This document shows positions 43,663 to 52,616 of a stretch of 62,479 bases of DNA, in pieces. The number at the start of each line of letters is the position of its first letter. Position 1 is the first letter of the stretch. The notes beneath the pieces are model-generated. The model was not told the DNA's origin and searched no databases. It saw only the letters and a program-made list of their open reading frames with translations. Origin of the DNA: JAUWQU01 sp964564285 (GTDB taxonomy: Bacteria > Planctomycetota > Phycisphaerae > SM23-33); contig CAZMBZ010000003.1 of NCBI GenBank assembly GCA_964564285.1, forward strand, positions 1 through 62,479. Direction: 5' to 3'. The position numbers and the translations under genes were made by a program.

Positions 43663-44691
43663 CTATTTGAGGACGGCCCGGAACGCGTCAATCGCCGCGT
43701 CGATACCGGCGGCGGCGACTGTCAGGTTGGTCACGGCGCGGACAGTCTCGGGTCCCATTGTGAGCAGCAGCACGCCGGCGGCCTGGAGTTTCGCAACGAA
43801 GTCGACCGCAGGCATTGAGGTCACGCGGAAGACGACGATGTTGGTCTCCACGTCGGTCAGGTCCAACTCGATTCCCGCCATGGCGGCAAGCGCCTCAGCC
43901 AGTTTGCGGGCGTTGGCGTGATCGTCGGCAAGTCGCTCGCGATGGTTTCGCAGCGCGTGAAGCGCCCCGGCCGCGATTATTCCGGCTTGCCGCATCCCGC
44001 CGCCGAACATCTTTCGAATGTGCCGCGCGCGAGCGATGAATTCCTCGCTACCCGCCAGGGCCGAGCCAACCGGCGCGCCCAGGCCCTTGGAGAAACACAC
44101 GCTGACCGAGTCGAAATATCCGGCGTACTCGCTCTCGGGTATTCCCGTCGCCGCGGTTGCGTTCCACAACCTCGCGCCGTCCATGTGCATCCCCAGGCCG
44201 GCTTGCCGGGCGGCCTGGGCGACCTCGGCGACTTGCTCAATGGGCCAGATGCTCCCGCCGCCGCGATTGTGGGTATTCTCGACGCAGACGAGCCTCGTCC
44301 GCGGAAAGTGAAGATTCGCCGGCCTGATCCCAGCCCGAAGGTCGTCGGCCGTGAACATGCCCCGCCGCGTCCGCAGCAGCCTGCACATAACGCCGGACAG
44401 CGCCGCCGGCCCGCCGCATTCGTAGTAGTAAATGTGCGCGTTCTCGCACATCACCACCTCGTCGCCCGGCTGGGTGTGACACCGCAGCGCCACCTGGTTG
44501 GTCATCGTACCGGAGGGCATGTACAGCGCGGCGGGCTTACCGAGAATCTCCGCCGTCTCCCGCTCCAGTTCCCCTATCGTCGGGTCCTCTTGGAACACGT
44601 CGTCGCCGACGGGCGCCTCGGCCATCGCCCGCCGCATCTCGGGCGTCGGTTGGGTTATGGTGTCGCTGCGAAGGTCGATAATCCTGATCAT
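43663..44691 (-). CDS. ltaE: low-specificity L-threonine aldolase
   Basis: 342 aa, PLP-dependent; splits threonine/allo-threonine to glycine and acetaldehyde. N-terminus MIRIIDLRSDTITQPTPEMR, PSGTMTNQVAL, HMDGARLWNA and the PLP lysine in SVCFSKGLGAPVGS. ATG overlaps the dapB stop by one base (TGATG), so translation is coupled. Followed by the endonuclease V remnant. Confidence 0.95.
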   Translation of the reverse strand: MIRIIDLRSDTITQPTPEMRRAMAEAPVGDDVFQEDPTIGELERETAEILGKPAALYMPSGTMTNQVALRCHTQPGDEVVMCENAHIYYYECGGPAALSGVMCRLLRTRRGMFTADDLRAGIRPANLHFPRTRLVCVENTHNRGGGSIWPIEQVAEVAQAARQAGLGMHMDGARLWNATAATGIPESEYAGYFDSVSVCFSKGLGAPVGSALAGSEEFIARARHIRKMFGGGMRQAGIIAAGALHALRNHRERLADDHANARKLAEALAAMAGIELDLTDVETNIVVFRVTSMPAVDFVAKLQAAGVLLLTMGPETVRAVTNLTVAAAGIDAAIDAFRAVLK

Positions 44692-45488
44692 CAGCGCAGC
44701 TCCAGCACGTCCTGCATATCGTAGAGGCCGGGCTTCTTGCCTACGAGCCACTGGGCCGCCCGAAGCGCGCCGCGGACGAACGTATCGCGAGTGTGCGCGG
44801 AATGGCCCACGTGGATTGTCTCGCCAAGGTTGCCGAAGTGAACCGTGTGCTCGCCGACCGTGTCGCCAAGGCGAAGAGCGTGCATGCCGATTTCGCCAGG
44901 CTGGCGCGGGCAGACTCCGCCCCGGCCTAGAACCGCCACCTCGCCATAGTCCTTGCCAAGCGATCGGCAGACGCTCCTTGCCAGCGAAATCGCCGTGCCG
45001 GACGGGGCATCCTTCTTGAAGCGGTGGTGAGTCTCCTCGACGTCAATGTCGTAGTCCGGCCCGAGCGCCTGGGCCACCATCGCCACGGCCTTGAGCAGCA
45101 CGTTGATGCCCACCGAAAAATTCGCCGCCTGGATGATCGGTATCTCGCGAGCGCTATCGGCGACCTCAGCCTGCTGGCTTGCGGTCAGGCCCGTCGTGCC
45201 GATTATCATGGAAATCTTCCGCTGCAGGCAAACGGGCAGGAACTTCATCGTGCCCTCTGGCAGGGAGAAGTCGATCATCACGTCAACCTCGGCGTCATCG
45301 GGCAGGTCTGCGGTGACCTTTACACCGAACAGCCCGGCCCCGGCGAGTTCGCCGACGTCCCTGCCGATAGCCTCGTGCCCGGCCATCTCCATCGCGCCGA
45401 CAATGTCAAACGATTCTGCCTCAATAGCCAGTGCCGCAATCCGCCGCCCCATTCGCCCGGCAGCGCCGGGAATCGCAATCTTCAACAT
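44691..45488 (-). CDS. dapB: 4-hydroxy-tetrahydrodipicolinate reductase
   Basis: 265 aa. Reduces the diaminopimelate/lysine precursor with NAD(P)H. N-terminal dinucleotide motif IPGAAGRMGRRIA, GTTGLTASQQAE, ANFSVGINVLLK, and active site EETHHRFKKDAPSGTA. ATG 45488 starts the Rossmann fold; an upstream extension is not supported. Between thrC and ltaE on minus strand, suggesting an amino-acid synthesis operon. Confidence 0.96.
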   Translation of the reverse strand: MLKIAIPGAAGRMGRRIAALAIEAESFDIVGAMEMAGHEAIGRDVGELAGAGLFGVKVTADLPDDAEVDVMIDFSLPEGTMKFLPVCLQRKISMIIGTTGLTASQQAEVADSAREIPIIQAANFSVGINVLLKAVAMVAQALGPDYDIDVEETHHRFKKDAPSGTAISLARSVCRSLGKDYGEVAVLGRGGVCPRQPGEIGMHALRLGDTVGEHTVHFGNLGETIHVGHSAHTRDTFVRGALRAAQWLVGKKPGLYDMQDVLELR

Positions 45489-45585
45489 TCTTCTGTCCTT
45501 TGATGCCGTGGTTCGCAAACGTCCAGACGCAGACCGGAAGTATAGCCCCCAAAAGGCGTGAAGGGAAGAACCGCCGGCCAAACCG

Positions 45586-47129
45586 TCAGCCGATCGTCTC
45601 GACGATAAACTTACGCACCTCGCCTTCGTCGTTGTCGATGGCGGCGCAGCGGGTGGGCAGGTCCATCAGGCAGTCGATGGCTTCGTGGTGGCCGATGTCC
45701 TGGCCGGTGGCTTGTTTGATGGCGGCGGGGAACTTGGCCGGGTGCGCCGTTGCCAGGCAGACCACCGGATCGCCACCCTGCCCCGCCAATTGCCGCGCCA
45801 CCGACACGCCGACGGCGCTATGCGGGTCCAGCAGGTATTCGTGATCCTGCCAGGTCGTGCGAATCGTCGCCAGCAATTGCTCCTCATCGGCCGAGGCGGA
45901 GGCGAACAGCGGATCGACATCGCCGCCGGCGTCGGGCTCGACCGTCAGCGAGCCAGTATCGCGCAGGCGATCCATCAGCGCCCGAAGCATGGCCGGATTG
46001 CCGCCGACGCGGTAATAGAGGTAACGCTCGAAGTTACTGGCGACCTGAATGTCCATCGACGGCGCGAGCGTCCGCCAGACCTGGCCCAGCGAATATTCAC
46101 CCGTGTTGAAGAACCGCGAGAGTATGTCGTTGCTGTTGGTCGCCAGGATGAGCCTGCTGATGGGCGCACCCATTTGACGGGCGTACCATCCCGCCAGAAC
46201 GTTGCCGAAGTTGCCCGTCGGCANNNNNNNNNNNNNNNNNNNNNNNNNNNNNNNNNNNNNNNNNNNNNNNNNNNNNNNNNNNNNNNNNNNNNNNNNNNNN
46301 NNNNNNNNNNNNNNNNNNNNNNNCCCATTTGACGGGCGTACCATCCCGCCAGAACGTTGCCGAAGTTGCCCGTCGGCACGCAGACGCGGACGCTGCTTTC
46401 GCCGGTAGCCTGGCAGACATCGAACGTCGCCTTGAAATAGTAGACGATCTGCGCCAGCACCCGAGCCCAGTTGACACTGTTGACCGCGCCCAGGTTGTAT
46501 GTCCGCTTGAAGTCCAAGTCGCCCGCCAGCGACTTCATGATGTTCTGACAATCGTCGAACGAGCCATTCAAGGCCAGGTTGTGGACGTTGTCGTCCAGGA
46601 CGGTCGTCATCTGCCGCTCCTGGATCGGCGAGACCGCCCCGGCGGGGTGCATCACGAAGATTCGCACGCCCTTGCGCCCGCGAACGCCGTAGATGGCAGC
46701 GCTGCCGGTGTCGCCGCTGGTGGCGGCGAGGATGTTCATCGTCCCCTGCCGCCGGGCGAGGATGTACTCGAACAGGTTGCCCAGCAGTTGCAGCGCAATG
46801 TCCTTGAACGCCAGCGTCGGGCCGTGGAAAAGCTCCATCACGAAGAGGTCGCCGACTGGCACGGTCGGCGCGACAGCCTGGGGAAACGCCTGGCCGTAGG
46901 TACGGTCTATAAGCTCGCGGAGGTCCGCCTCGGGTATATCCGTCGCGAACAAGCGGATCACTTCGAACGCCAGTTGCGGGTAACTCAGGTCCCGCCAATC
47001 ATCGAGTTTGTCGGCGACGTTCGGGATGGACTCCGGAATGACAAGCCCGCCGTCGTCGGCCAGGCCCATCAGAACCGCCTGCTGAAAGTCGATAGCGCCG
47101 ATCTGTCCTCTTGTCGAAACGTATTTCAT
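45586..47129 (-). CDS. thrC: threonine synthase, broken by assembly gap
   Basis: Converts O-phosphohomoserine to threonine with PLP. N-terminus MKYVSTRGQIGAIDFQQAVL; PLP Lys in TLAFKDIALQLLGN; AATSGDTGSAA; CVPTGNFGNVLAGW. The reading frame is interrupted by 100 N (46224-46323) flanked by an identical 55-bp repeat. Removing the N and one repeat copy (155 bp) leaves 1389 bp, exactly 463 codons, about 462 aa, normal for the family. The apparent frameshift is therefore an assembly artefact. It begins 10 bp after the rhomboid gene stop. Confidence 0.93.
46169..46223. repeat. 55-bp direct repeat, left copy
   Basis: Identical over 55 bases to 46324-46378; both are bounded by the 100-N run. This is an overlap of contig ends, not a biological repeat. 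Confidence 0.95.
46224..46323. other. assembly gap (100 N)
   Basis: Exactly 100 undetermined bases inside thrC. The size of 100 is the usual placeholder for an unknown gap length. Confidence 0.99.
46324..46378. repeat. 55-bp direct repeat, right copy
   Basis: Identical to 46169-46223. The 55-base length matches a common assembler k-mer size. Confidence 0.95.
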
Positions 47130-47139
47130 AGGTAGGTCG

Positions 47140-48042
47140 TCACAGTCTGGAGATATCGCGATCTTCCCGCTGCTGCCGGCGGGTGGCTTCCTTGAGTGTA
47201 CGTTTTTCCTTTCGCGTAAGGCTGGCGAGCCCGTCGGTGCGAATCTTGTCGAGCACTCGGTCGATCTCGGCCTGCTCGTCGCGTCGCTGGCGCATCTTGC
47301 GTTCCCACACGCCGCGATTGACCTTGCGAGCCGCCCCCTGAGCAGTGCCCTTGAACCGCGGAATAACCCACACCCACATCGCCGCCATGCCCGCCCCGCC
47401 GAGATGGGCGACCTGCGACCAGAAGCCACCAGAATAAACGCCCGCCTTGAGGCTGCTGAGCAGGTAGAGAATCATCCCGCCGAAGATGACGATCGCGCCA
47501 AGGCGTATCGGCACGGGGAAGAACAGGAAGATTATGCGGAAGTGCGGGAACAACACCGCGCACGCCAGCAGAATACCATACACGCCGCCGGAAGCGCCGA
47601 TCAGGGGCATCCACCGAGGGTTGCCGAGCATCAGCCCGACTATCACATACAAAAGCCCAGCCACGACACCGCAGCTAAGGTAAAATCGCAGGAACCGCCT
47701 CGGACCCCACAACTGCTCCAGCGGCGTGCCGAACATGTACAAGCCCAGCATGTTAAGCCCTATGTGCCAGAGGCTTGTCGTGTCGTGAAGGAACTGGAAC
47801 GTCAGATACCGCCAGACCTGCCAGAATCCCCCCGCCATCGCTCCGAGCCAATCGCTGATGCGGATGTTGAAGCCAAGATCAAAAACCAACTGGAACACGA
47901 ACACCGCCAGGTTGATTATCAGCAACCATTTGACGGCCTTGGAGGGCTTGGGCAGCCCGGCGGATATACCGCGCATCATCCCCCCCCCGCCGCCGGTGAA
48001 GGCGGCATCATCTTTCATGTATGGCCTGTCATGCAAACCCAT
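47140..48042 (-). CDS. rhomboid-family intramembrane serine protease
   Basis: 300 aa. Six predicted membrane helices with catalytic Ser in LIGASGGVYGIL and His in QVAHLGGAGMAA. A basic/helical C-terminal tail of about 90 residues follows (KMRQRRDEQAEIDRVLDKIR). An N-terminal Gly-rich segment precedes the first helix. Acts in the membrane on unknown substrates. It lies 10 bp upstream of thrC on the same strand. Confidence 0.92.
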   Translation of the reverse strand: MGLHDRPYMKDDAAFTGGGGGMMRGISAGLPKPSKAVKWLLIINLAVFVFQLVFDLGFNIRISDWLGAMAGGFWQVWRYLTFQFLHDTTSLWHIGLNMLGLYMFGTPLEQLWGPRRFLRFYLSCGVVAGLLYVIVGLMLGNPRWMPLIGASGGVYGILLACAVLFPHFRIIFLFFPVPIRLGAIVIFGGMILYLLSSLKAGVYSGGFWSQVAHLGGAGMAAMWVWVIPRFKGTAQGAARKVNRGVWERKMRQRRDEQAEIDRVLDKIRTDGLASLTRKEKRTLKEATRRQQREDRDISRL

Positions 48043-48101
48043 CTAAGCTGGCCTCTCGTCAGTCAATCTTAGGCATCTATCCAGTCTATCCGCCACTGAG
48101 C

Positions 48102-48635
48102 CTACGTGCCCTGTCGCAACCACCACAGGCCCAACGTCGCGATCGTCTTGCCGTCGTGTATCCGTCCGTCGGCGACCATCGCCCGAACGTCGGCCTCGCT
48201 GCGAATATCGGTCTCTATCTGCTCGTAGGTTTCCAATCTCTGCGTCCCGGCCGAGAGGTCCATCGCGGCGAATACGTGCATCAACTCGTCGCACGTGCCA
48301 GGCCCGCTGTAAAACTGGCCCAGCTTTTCGATTCGCCCTGCCGAGTAGCCGGTCTCCTCTGTAAGCTCGCGAGAGGCCCCAACGGCCGGGTCCTCGCCGT
48401 CCTCGATCCGCCCGGCAGGGAGCTCGTAAAGCGTCTCTTCGACCGCGAACCGGTAGTTGCGGATCAATACGATCGACCCATCGTCAAGGATCGGCAAAAT
48501 CACGGCCGCTCCGTTGTAACGAATCCAGTCGCGCTGAACCACCCGCCCATCAGGCATGCGCACGCCGACCTTATGGACTTCGGCAACCCGGCCCTTGAAG
48601 ACTATTTCGTCGTACTCGAATCTCTTATCGTTCAT
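48102..48635 (-). CDS. Nudix hydrolase
   Basis: 177 aa. Nudix box present: GRIEDGEDPAVGASRELTEE followed by TGYSAG. The region IVLIRNYRFAVEETLYELPA before it is like ADP-ribose pyrophosphatase (NudF). Likely hydrolyses ADP-ribose or a related nucleoside diphosphate. Starts 7 bp after the DUF2207 gene; ATG 48635 matches the family start. Confidence 0.92.
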   Translation of the reverse strand: MNDKRFEYDEIVFKGRVAEVHKVGVRMPDGRVVQRDWIRYNGAAVILPILDDGSIVLIRNYRFAVEETLYELPAGRIEDGEDPAVGASRELTEETGYSAGRIEKLGQFYSGPGTCDELMHVFAAMDLSAGTQRLETYEQIETDIRSEADVRAMVADGRIHDGKTIATLGLWWLRQGT

Positions 48636-48642
48636 AGTAAGA

Positions 48643-50601
48643 TCACCATCCTCCCCCACCGCCACCACCGCCGCCACCACCGGAGGAGCCGCCGCCACCG
48701 GAACCACTGGACGATCCAGGCGCCGTAGAGGCGCTGGACAGGGCCGAGGAAAGCGAACTGCCAAGCGAGCCCGCGAACGCCGTAGCGCCGACGGCTGTCC
48801 AGGCCCCGCCATGATACCAACCCGGCCGGTAGCCGCCCTCAACGGCCGAGGCGGCGCGGGACAGAACGTCGTCGAACTTCTCGGCCCACTGGTTATCCAC
48901 GCCGAGCGCCAAGGCGTACGGCAGGAACTTCTCGAAAAGCTCCGGCGTGCGCTCGGGCGGCGTGGCGGATTCCAGCAGTTCCCCCTCGGCCGTGGCGAGG
49001 TACATACGGAAGCCCTCGATCTGGTCCATGACCTCGCGACCCTCTATGGTGGGCTGCTTGAGAAGCTGGAAGAACCACCCGTTCGCGGCGATCAGGACGA
49101 TGAGAATCGGCAGCGTCCATAAGCTGGTCGTGTAGGCCAGCATGCCGACTAGAACGGCCTCAGCGATGAGAAACGGGAAAGCGAAGAGCGTGATAACCAT
49201 AGCCCCGCCGGCCGAGCCGATCTTGCCCAGCCCACGCGAGGAGCGGACCTGAGCCCATGCGGAGACGACCCCTCGCACGAGAGCCACGCAGGCGAACGTC
49301 CAGAATGCCAGGAACAGGCACAGGAAGAGCGCTACCGGGTTGCCGCTTACGGCCAGGTCGGCCAGACCCATTCCGGCAATCGCCAGAGCCGTCAGGATCG
49401 CGCCCGGAATGAACCAGCCGATGTTAGTGAGGAAGAGCTTGCCCTTGTACTCGTCGGCCAGCTCGGCCTTGATGCCCTTTATTACCTTGGCTAACCTGGC
49501 GTGGCTGCGGCGGAGCAGTTTGACGCTGTTGCCGCCCGAGAACAGCTGATTCCAGACCTCCGTTTCGGCCCGGCTCAGTGGGTTGCTTGCGGCGTGGCTT
49601 TCTTTTTGCAGGCTGTATTCACCGTCGTCGTCCTCGATGCGCAAACGCCGCTTGACTGCCAGGCTGAGCACCTCGGCGGCCAGGCATGTCTTGTCATAGC
49701 CCATTCTCAGCAGGTAGCGCAGGGAGGCGGGGCACATCCCGCCGGGCGGCTCGAAGTGCGGGAAGATCACGCCCTTTTCGGGGTCGCGCCCTACGCGGAA
49801 CCACGCGAATGCGTAGTAGGATGACATCAGGATCACCCCCAGCAGGCCGACCAGAACCATGCCGTTGTCGGCCAGGAAGTTCGCCATCGCCTCGGCCCCG
49901 GTCGGCGGGGTAACGAAGCCCTTGGGGAAAGTGGCGACTATCGTCAACCCTTCGCCGATCTTCAGCGGGCGCGTCACGCGGAACTGCACCTTGCCCCGGC
50001 CATCGATCTCAGACTTGTAATCCTTGCCATCGTCGCCCTTTGGGCCCGTGTAGGCCTCGTGGGCGATATCCTGGATCGGAATGCCCCCCGGCAGCGTTAC
50101 CGTGGCCGACGCCTTGTCGATGGGAAAGTCCCACTCGTTGCCGGTGACGTTCCAGTAAAGTTCGTCATGCTTCTCAAAGAACCCCAGGACCGTGCGGGTC
50201 GGGCGGTACGTCAGCGTGTAGGTGTAGACGCCCTTCTTCAGGAGAGTGCCTTTGTCACCGATGTATATCCGCTTGTAACCAATGTGGCTGGTGTCAACAT
50301 GCCAACGCTCGGCCTTGCCGTCGCGCAGGACTCTCGCTACGTCGTAATCGATCCACACCTTGCCCCACCACTTCGGGTGATAGTAGTCCGTCGGCAAGTC
50401 CCGGAAGATGCCTCGCTTGATCTTCTTGCCCTCGGCGCGGACCTTGATCGTCTCGGTCACCGTAATCGTGGCGTCTTTGGCGACGACTATATCCGCGTGG
50501 TAGGCGAGTATCCGTTCGTCGGCTCGCGCCGTCGCCGGCGTGCCGGCCAGGCATATCGCCGCCGCCAGTAGAACTGCCACCAGTGTGCCGCTTCTACGCA
50601 T
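48643..50601 (-). CDS. DUF2207 membrane protein
   Basis: About 652 aa. Signal peptide about 1-27 (MRRSGTLVAVLLAAAICLAG), then a beta-rich extracytoplasmic domain (about 30-240; ITVTETIKVRAEGKKIKRGI), a membrane helix near LADNGMVLVGLLGVILMSSY, a cytoplasmic winged-helix-like region, further helices near the C-terminus, and a Gly/Ser-rich end. This is the usual DUF2207 layout. It follows lemA by 43 bp, a recurrent pairing. Function unknown. ATG 50601 has GGAGA upstream. Confidence 0.9.
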   Translation of the reverse strand: MRRSGTLVAVLLAAAICLAGTPATARADERILAYHADIVVAKDATITVTETIKVRAEGKKIKRGIFRDLPTDYYHPKWWGKVWIDYDVARVLRDGKAERWHVDTSHIGYKRIYIGDKGTLLKKGVYTYTLTYRPTRTVLGFFEKHDELYWNVTGNEWDFPIDKASATVTLPGGIPIQDIAHEAYTGPKGDDGKDYKSEIDGRGKVQFRVTRPLKIGEGLTIVATFPKGFVTPPTGAEAMANFLADNGMVLVGLLGVILMSSYYAFAWFRVGRDPEKGVIFPHFEPPGGMCPASLRYLLRMGYDKTCLAAEVLSLAVKRRLRIEDDDGEYSLQKESHAASNPLSRAETEVWNQLFSGGNSVKLLRRSHARLAKVIKGIKAELADEYKGKLFLTNIGWFIPGAILTALAIAGMGLADLAVSGNPVALFLCLFLAFWTFACVALVRGVVSAWAQVRSSRGLGKIGSAGGAMVITLFAFPFLIAEAVLVGMLAYTTSLWTLPILIVLIAANGWFFQLLKQPTIEGREVMDQIEGFRMYLATAEGELLESATPPERTPELFEKFLPYALALGVDNQWAEKFDDVLSRAASAVEGGYRPGWYHGGAWTAVGATAFAGSLGSSLSSALSSASTAPGSSSGSGGGGSSGGGGGGGGGGGW

Positions 50602-50644
50602 CTTCAATTCTCCACTTGCCTGATTGAGAGCCTGGCTCCATCGG

Positions 50645-51253
50645 TTACTTACCAGCCTCGCCGTGCTGAGCGAGTTCAACCTTCGGTGCCTGGCGCTCGG
50701 TGGCAATTTCGATCTCGAAAAACGACGCCTGTTTGAACTTGAACAGCCCGGCGACGATGTTGCTTGGGAACGCCTGGCAGCGGATATTGTAGTCCCGCAC
50801 GGCCCCGTTGTAGTAGCGGCGGGAATACTGGATCTGGTCCTCGATCTCCGTGAGCTGCTCCATTAGTTGGCGGTAGTTGCTATCGGCCTTGAGGTCCGGG
50901 TAGGCCTCAGCCAGGGCGAACAGTTGCTTGAGATGGTCGGTAAGAGCGTTTTCGCTGTGTGCGGCTGCGCGGCGGTTTTCGGTCTGCTCGTCCTGCTGGG
51001 CCTGGCCGCGAAGGCGGACCACCTCGGCCAGCACGGTTTTCTCGTGTTGGCTGTAGCCTCGCACGCACTCGACGAGATTTGGAATGAGGTTGTGTCGGCG
51101 TTTGAGTTGCACATCGATGCCGCTCCAGCCTTCGAGCATCAGGTTTCGGCTTCGTACGAGGCGGTTGAACGCCCACACCAGCCAAGCAAGAAGCCCGACG
51201 CCGAGTACCTCGGTCAGAACCAGCACCATTTGCGTGGAAATCGTCGCGATCAT
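50645..51253 (-). CDS. LemA family protein (second copy)
   Basis: About 202 aa. N-terminal membrane segment followed by IDVQLKRRHNLIPNLVECVR, EAYPDLKADSNYRQL and FPSNIVAGLFKF. It is a divergent paralogue of lemA at 1428-1979. First gene of an operon with DUF2207 and probably Nudix. A TTG start upstream (51301) is less likely than ATG 51253. Confidence 0.92.
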   Translation of the reverse strand: MIATISTQMVLVLTEVLGVGLLAWLVWAFNRLVRSRNLMLEGWSGIDVQLKRRHNLIPNLVECVRGYSQHEKTVLAEVVRLRGQAQQDEQTENRRAAAHSENALTDHLKQLFALAEAYPDLKADSNYRQLMEQLTEIEDQIQYSRRYYNGAVRDYNIRCQAFPSNIVAGLFKFKQASFFEIEIATERQAPKVELAQHGEAGK

Positions 51254-51330
51254 GCCCACAAGGTCACGATTACGCGGGAGATTGTCAAGCCCAAGGCCCA
51301 CCTTGCGTCAAGAGCTGGCGGACTGGGCAG

Positions 51331-51358
51331 TTGAATCGCAGCCTGAGGCGTGTATTAT
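51331..51358 (+). promoter_or_regulatory. candidate promoter for dxr-rseP
   Basis: TTGAAT (51331-51336), 16-bp spacer, TATTAT (51353-51358); 47 bp upstream of the dxr GTG. Confidence 0.55.
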
Positions 51359-51405
51359 GGTCCGATGGTTTCCGTGATTCTTCTGGCGTAAGGACTCCCT
51401 GCCTC

Positions 51406-52557
51406 GTGAAGACAAAGCGTGTAGCGATATTAGGCTCAACTGGCAGCATAGGCTCGCAGGCGATAGAGGTCATCGCCTCCCAGCCAAGCCTGACTGTCTG
51501 CGCGCTGGCGGCGGGCAATAACTGGCAGCTCCTGAGCGAGCAGGCCCGTCAGTGCCACCCGGAGGCGGTCGCGATAGCCTCGCCGAAAGGCGCCGAGGCG
51601 TTTCGCTCGGCCTGGAACGCAGGCGACATGCCGGAAATCCTTTCCGGCCCGGACGCAATGACGGAGATCATCCGCCGAACTCGCCCGGATGTGGTTCTCT
51701 CCGGGGTGGTCGGCACGGCGGGGCTTGCACCGACGCTGGCAGCCATCGAGTGCGGCGCTGCCCTGGCTATCGCCAACAAGGAAACTCTCGTGATGGCCGG
51801 GGCTATCGTAATGCCCGCGGCCCGCGCTGCCGGCGTACCGGTTCTTCCGGTCGACAGCGAGCACTCCGCCATCTTCCAATGTCTGTCCGCCGGCAGGCGC
51901 GAGCAGGTTCGGCGGATTGTCATCACGGCCTCGGGTGGGGCTTTGCGGGACTGGCCTGCCGAAGAAGTCGAAAAAGCCACCGTCGAAGACGCGTTGAATC
52001 ACCCGACCTGGTCGATGGGCCGAAAGATCACAATCGACTCAGCCACGCTTATCAACAAGGCGTTGGAAGTGGTCGAAGCGCACTGGCTTTTCGACATGCC
52101 TGCCGAGCAGATCGACGTCGTGCTGCACGGCGAGTCGATAATCCATTCGCTGGTAGAGTATTGCGATGGCTCGACGATAGCACAAATGGGCGAGCCGAGC
52201 ATGATGACGCCTATATCGTACGCCTTGAGCTGGCCGGAGCGGTTCGAGCGACAGGTCGCGCCGCTGGACTTGGCGGCCGCTGGAAAGCTGACGTTTTCGG
52301 CCCTGAGCGACCGTTTCGAGCGTGCCGTTCGGCTGGGCCACAAGGCGATTGATCTCGGCGGCGCGGCCGGGGCGGTGCTTAACGCCGCCAACGAATCAGC
52401 GGTCGAGGCCTTCCTGGGCGGTCGGATACGTTTCGGGCAAATCGTGAAGTTGGTTGAAACGGTGTTGAACAAAACGCCCTCGCTGGCCGAAGTAAACCTT
52501 GAATCCCTGCTGCGCGCGGATAGTTGGGCGCGGTTGCAGGTGCAACAACTAATGTAG
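51406..52557 (+). CDS. dxr: 1-deoxy-D-xylulose 5-phosphate reductoisomerase
   Basis: 383 aa. Committed step of the MEP isoprenoid pathway, using NADPH and a divalent metal. N-terminal AILGSTGSIGSQAIEVIA, IANKETLVMAGA, VDSEHSAIFQCL, ITASGGALRDW, HPTWSMGRKITIDSATLINK and HGESIIHSLVEYCDGS are all family signatures. Start is GTG 51406, 12 nt after AAGGA. Just upstream of rseP (59 bp), a common Planctomycetota and Proteobacteria neighbourhood. Confidence 0.98.
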   Translation: MKTKRVAILGSTGSIGSQAIEVIASQPSLTVCALAAGNNWQLLSEQARQCHPEAVAIASPKGAEAFRSAWNAGDMPEILSGPDAMTEIIRRTRPDVVLSGVVGTAGLAPTLAAIECGAALAIANKETLVMAGAIVMPAARAAGVPVLPVDSEHSAIFQCLSAGRREQVRRIVITASGGALRDWPAEEVEKATVEDALNHPTWSMGRKITIDSATLINKALEVVEAHWLFDMPAEQIDVVLHGESIIHSLVEYCDGSTIAQMGEPSMMTPISYALSWPERFERQVAPLDLAAAGKLTFSALSDRFERAVRLGHKAIDLGGAAGAVLNAANESAVEAFLGGRIRFGQIVKLVETVLNKTPSLAEVNLESLLRADSWARLQVQQLM

Positions 52558-52616
52558 ACTGATTCGTCCGGCGGCAGGCGCTGCCGGCCAATCGCAACTT
52601 GTTCTTCGGAGTATAC

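Noticed and set aside
46169..46378. gene duplication or recombination inside thrC
   Set aside because: The repeat is exactly 55 bases, bounded by 100 N; a contig overlap explains it and restores the frame.
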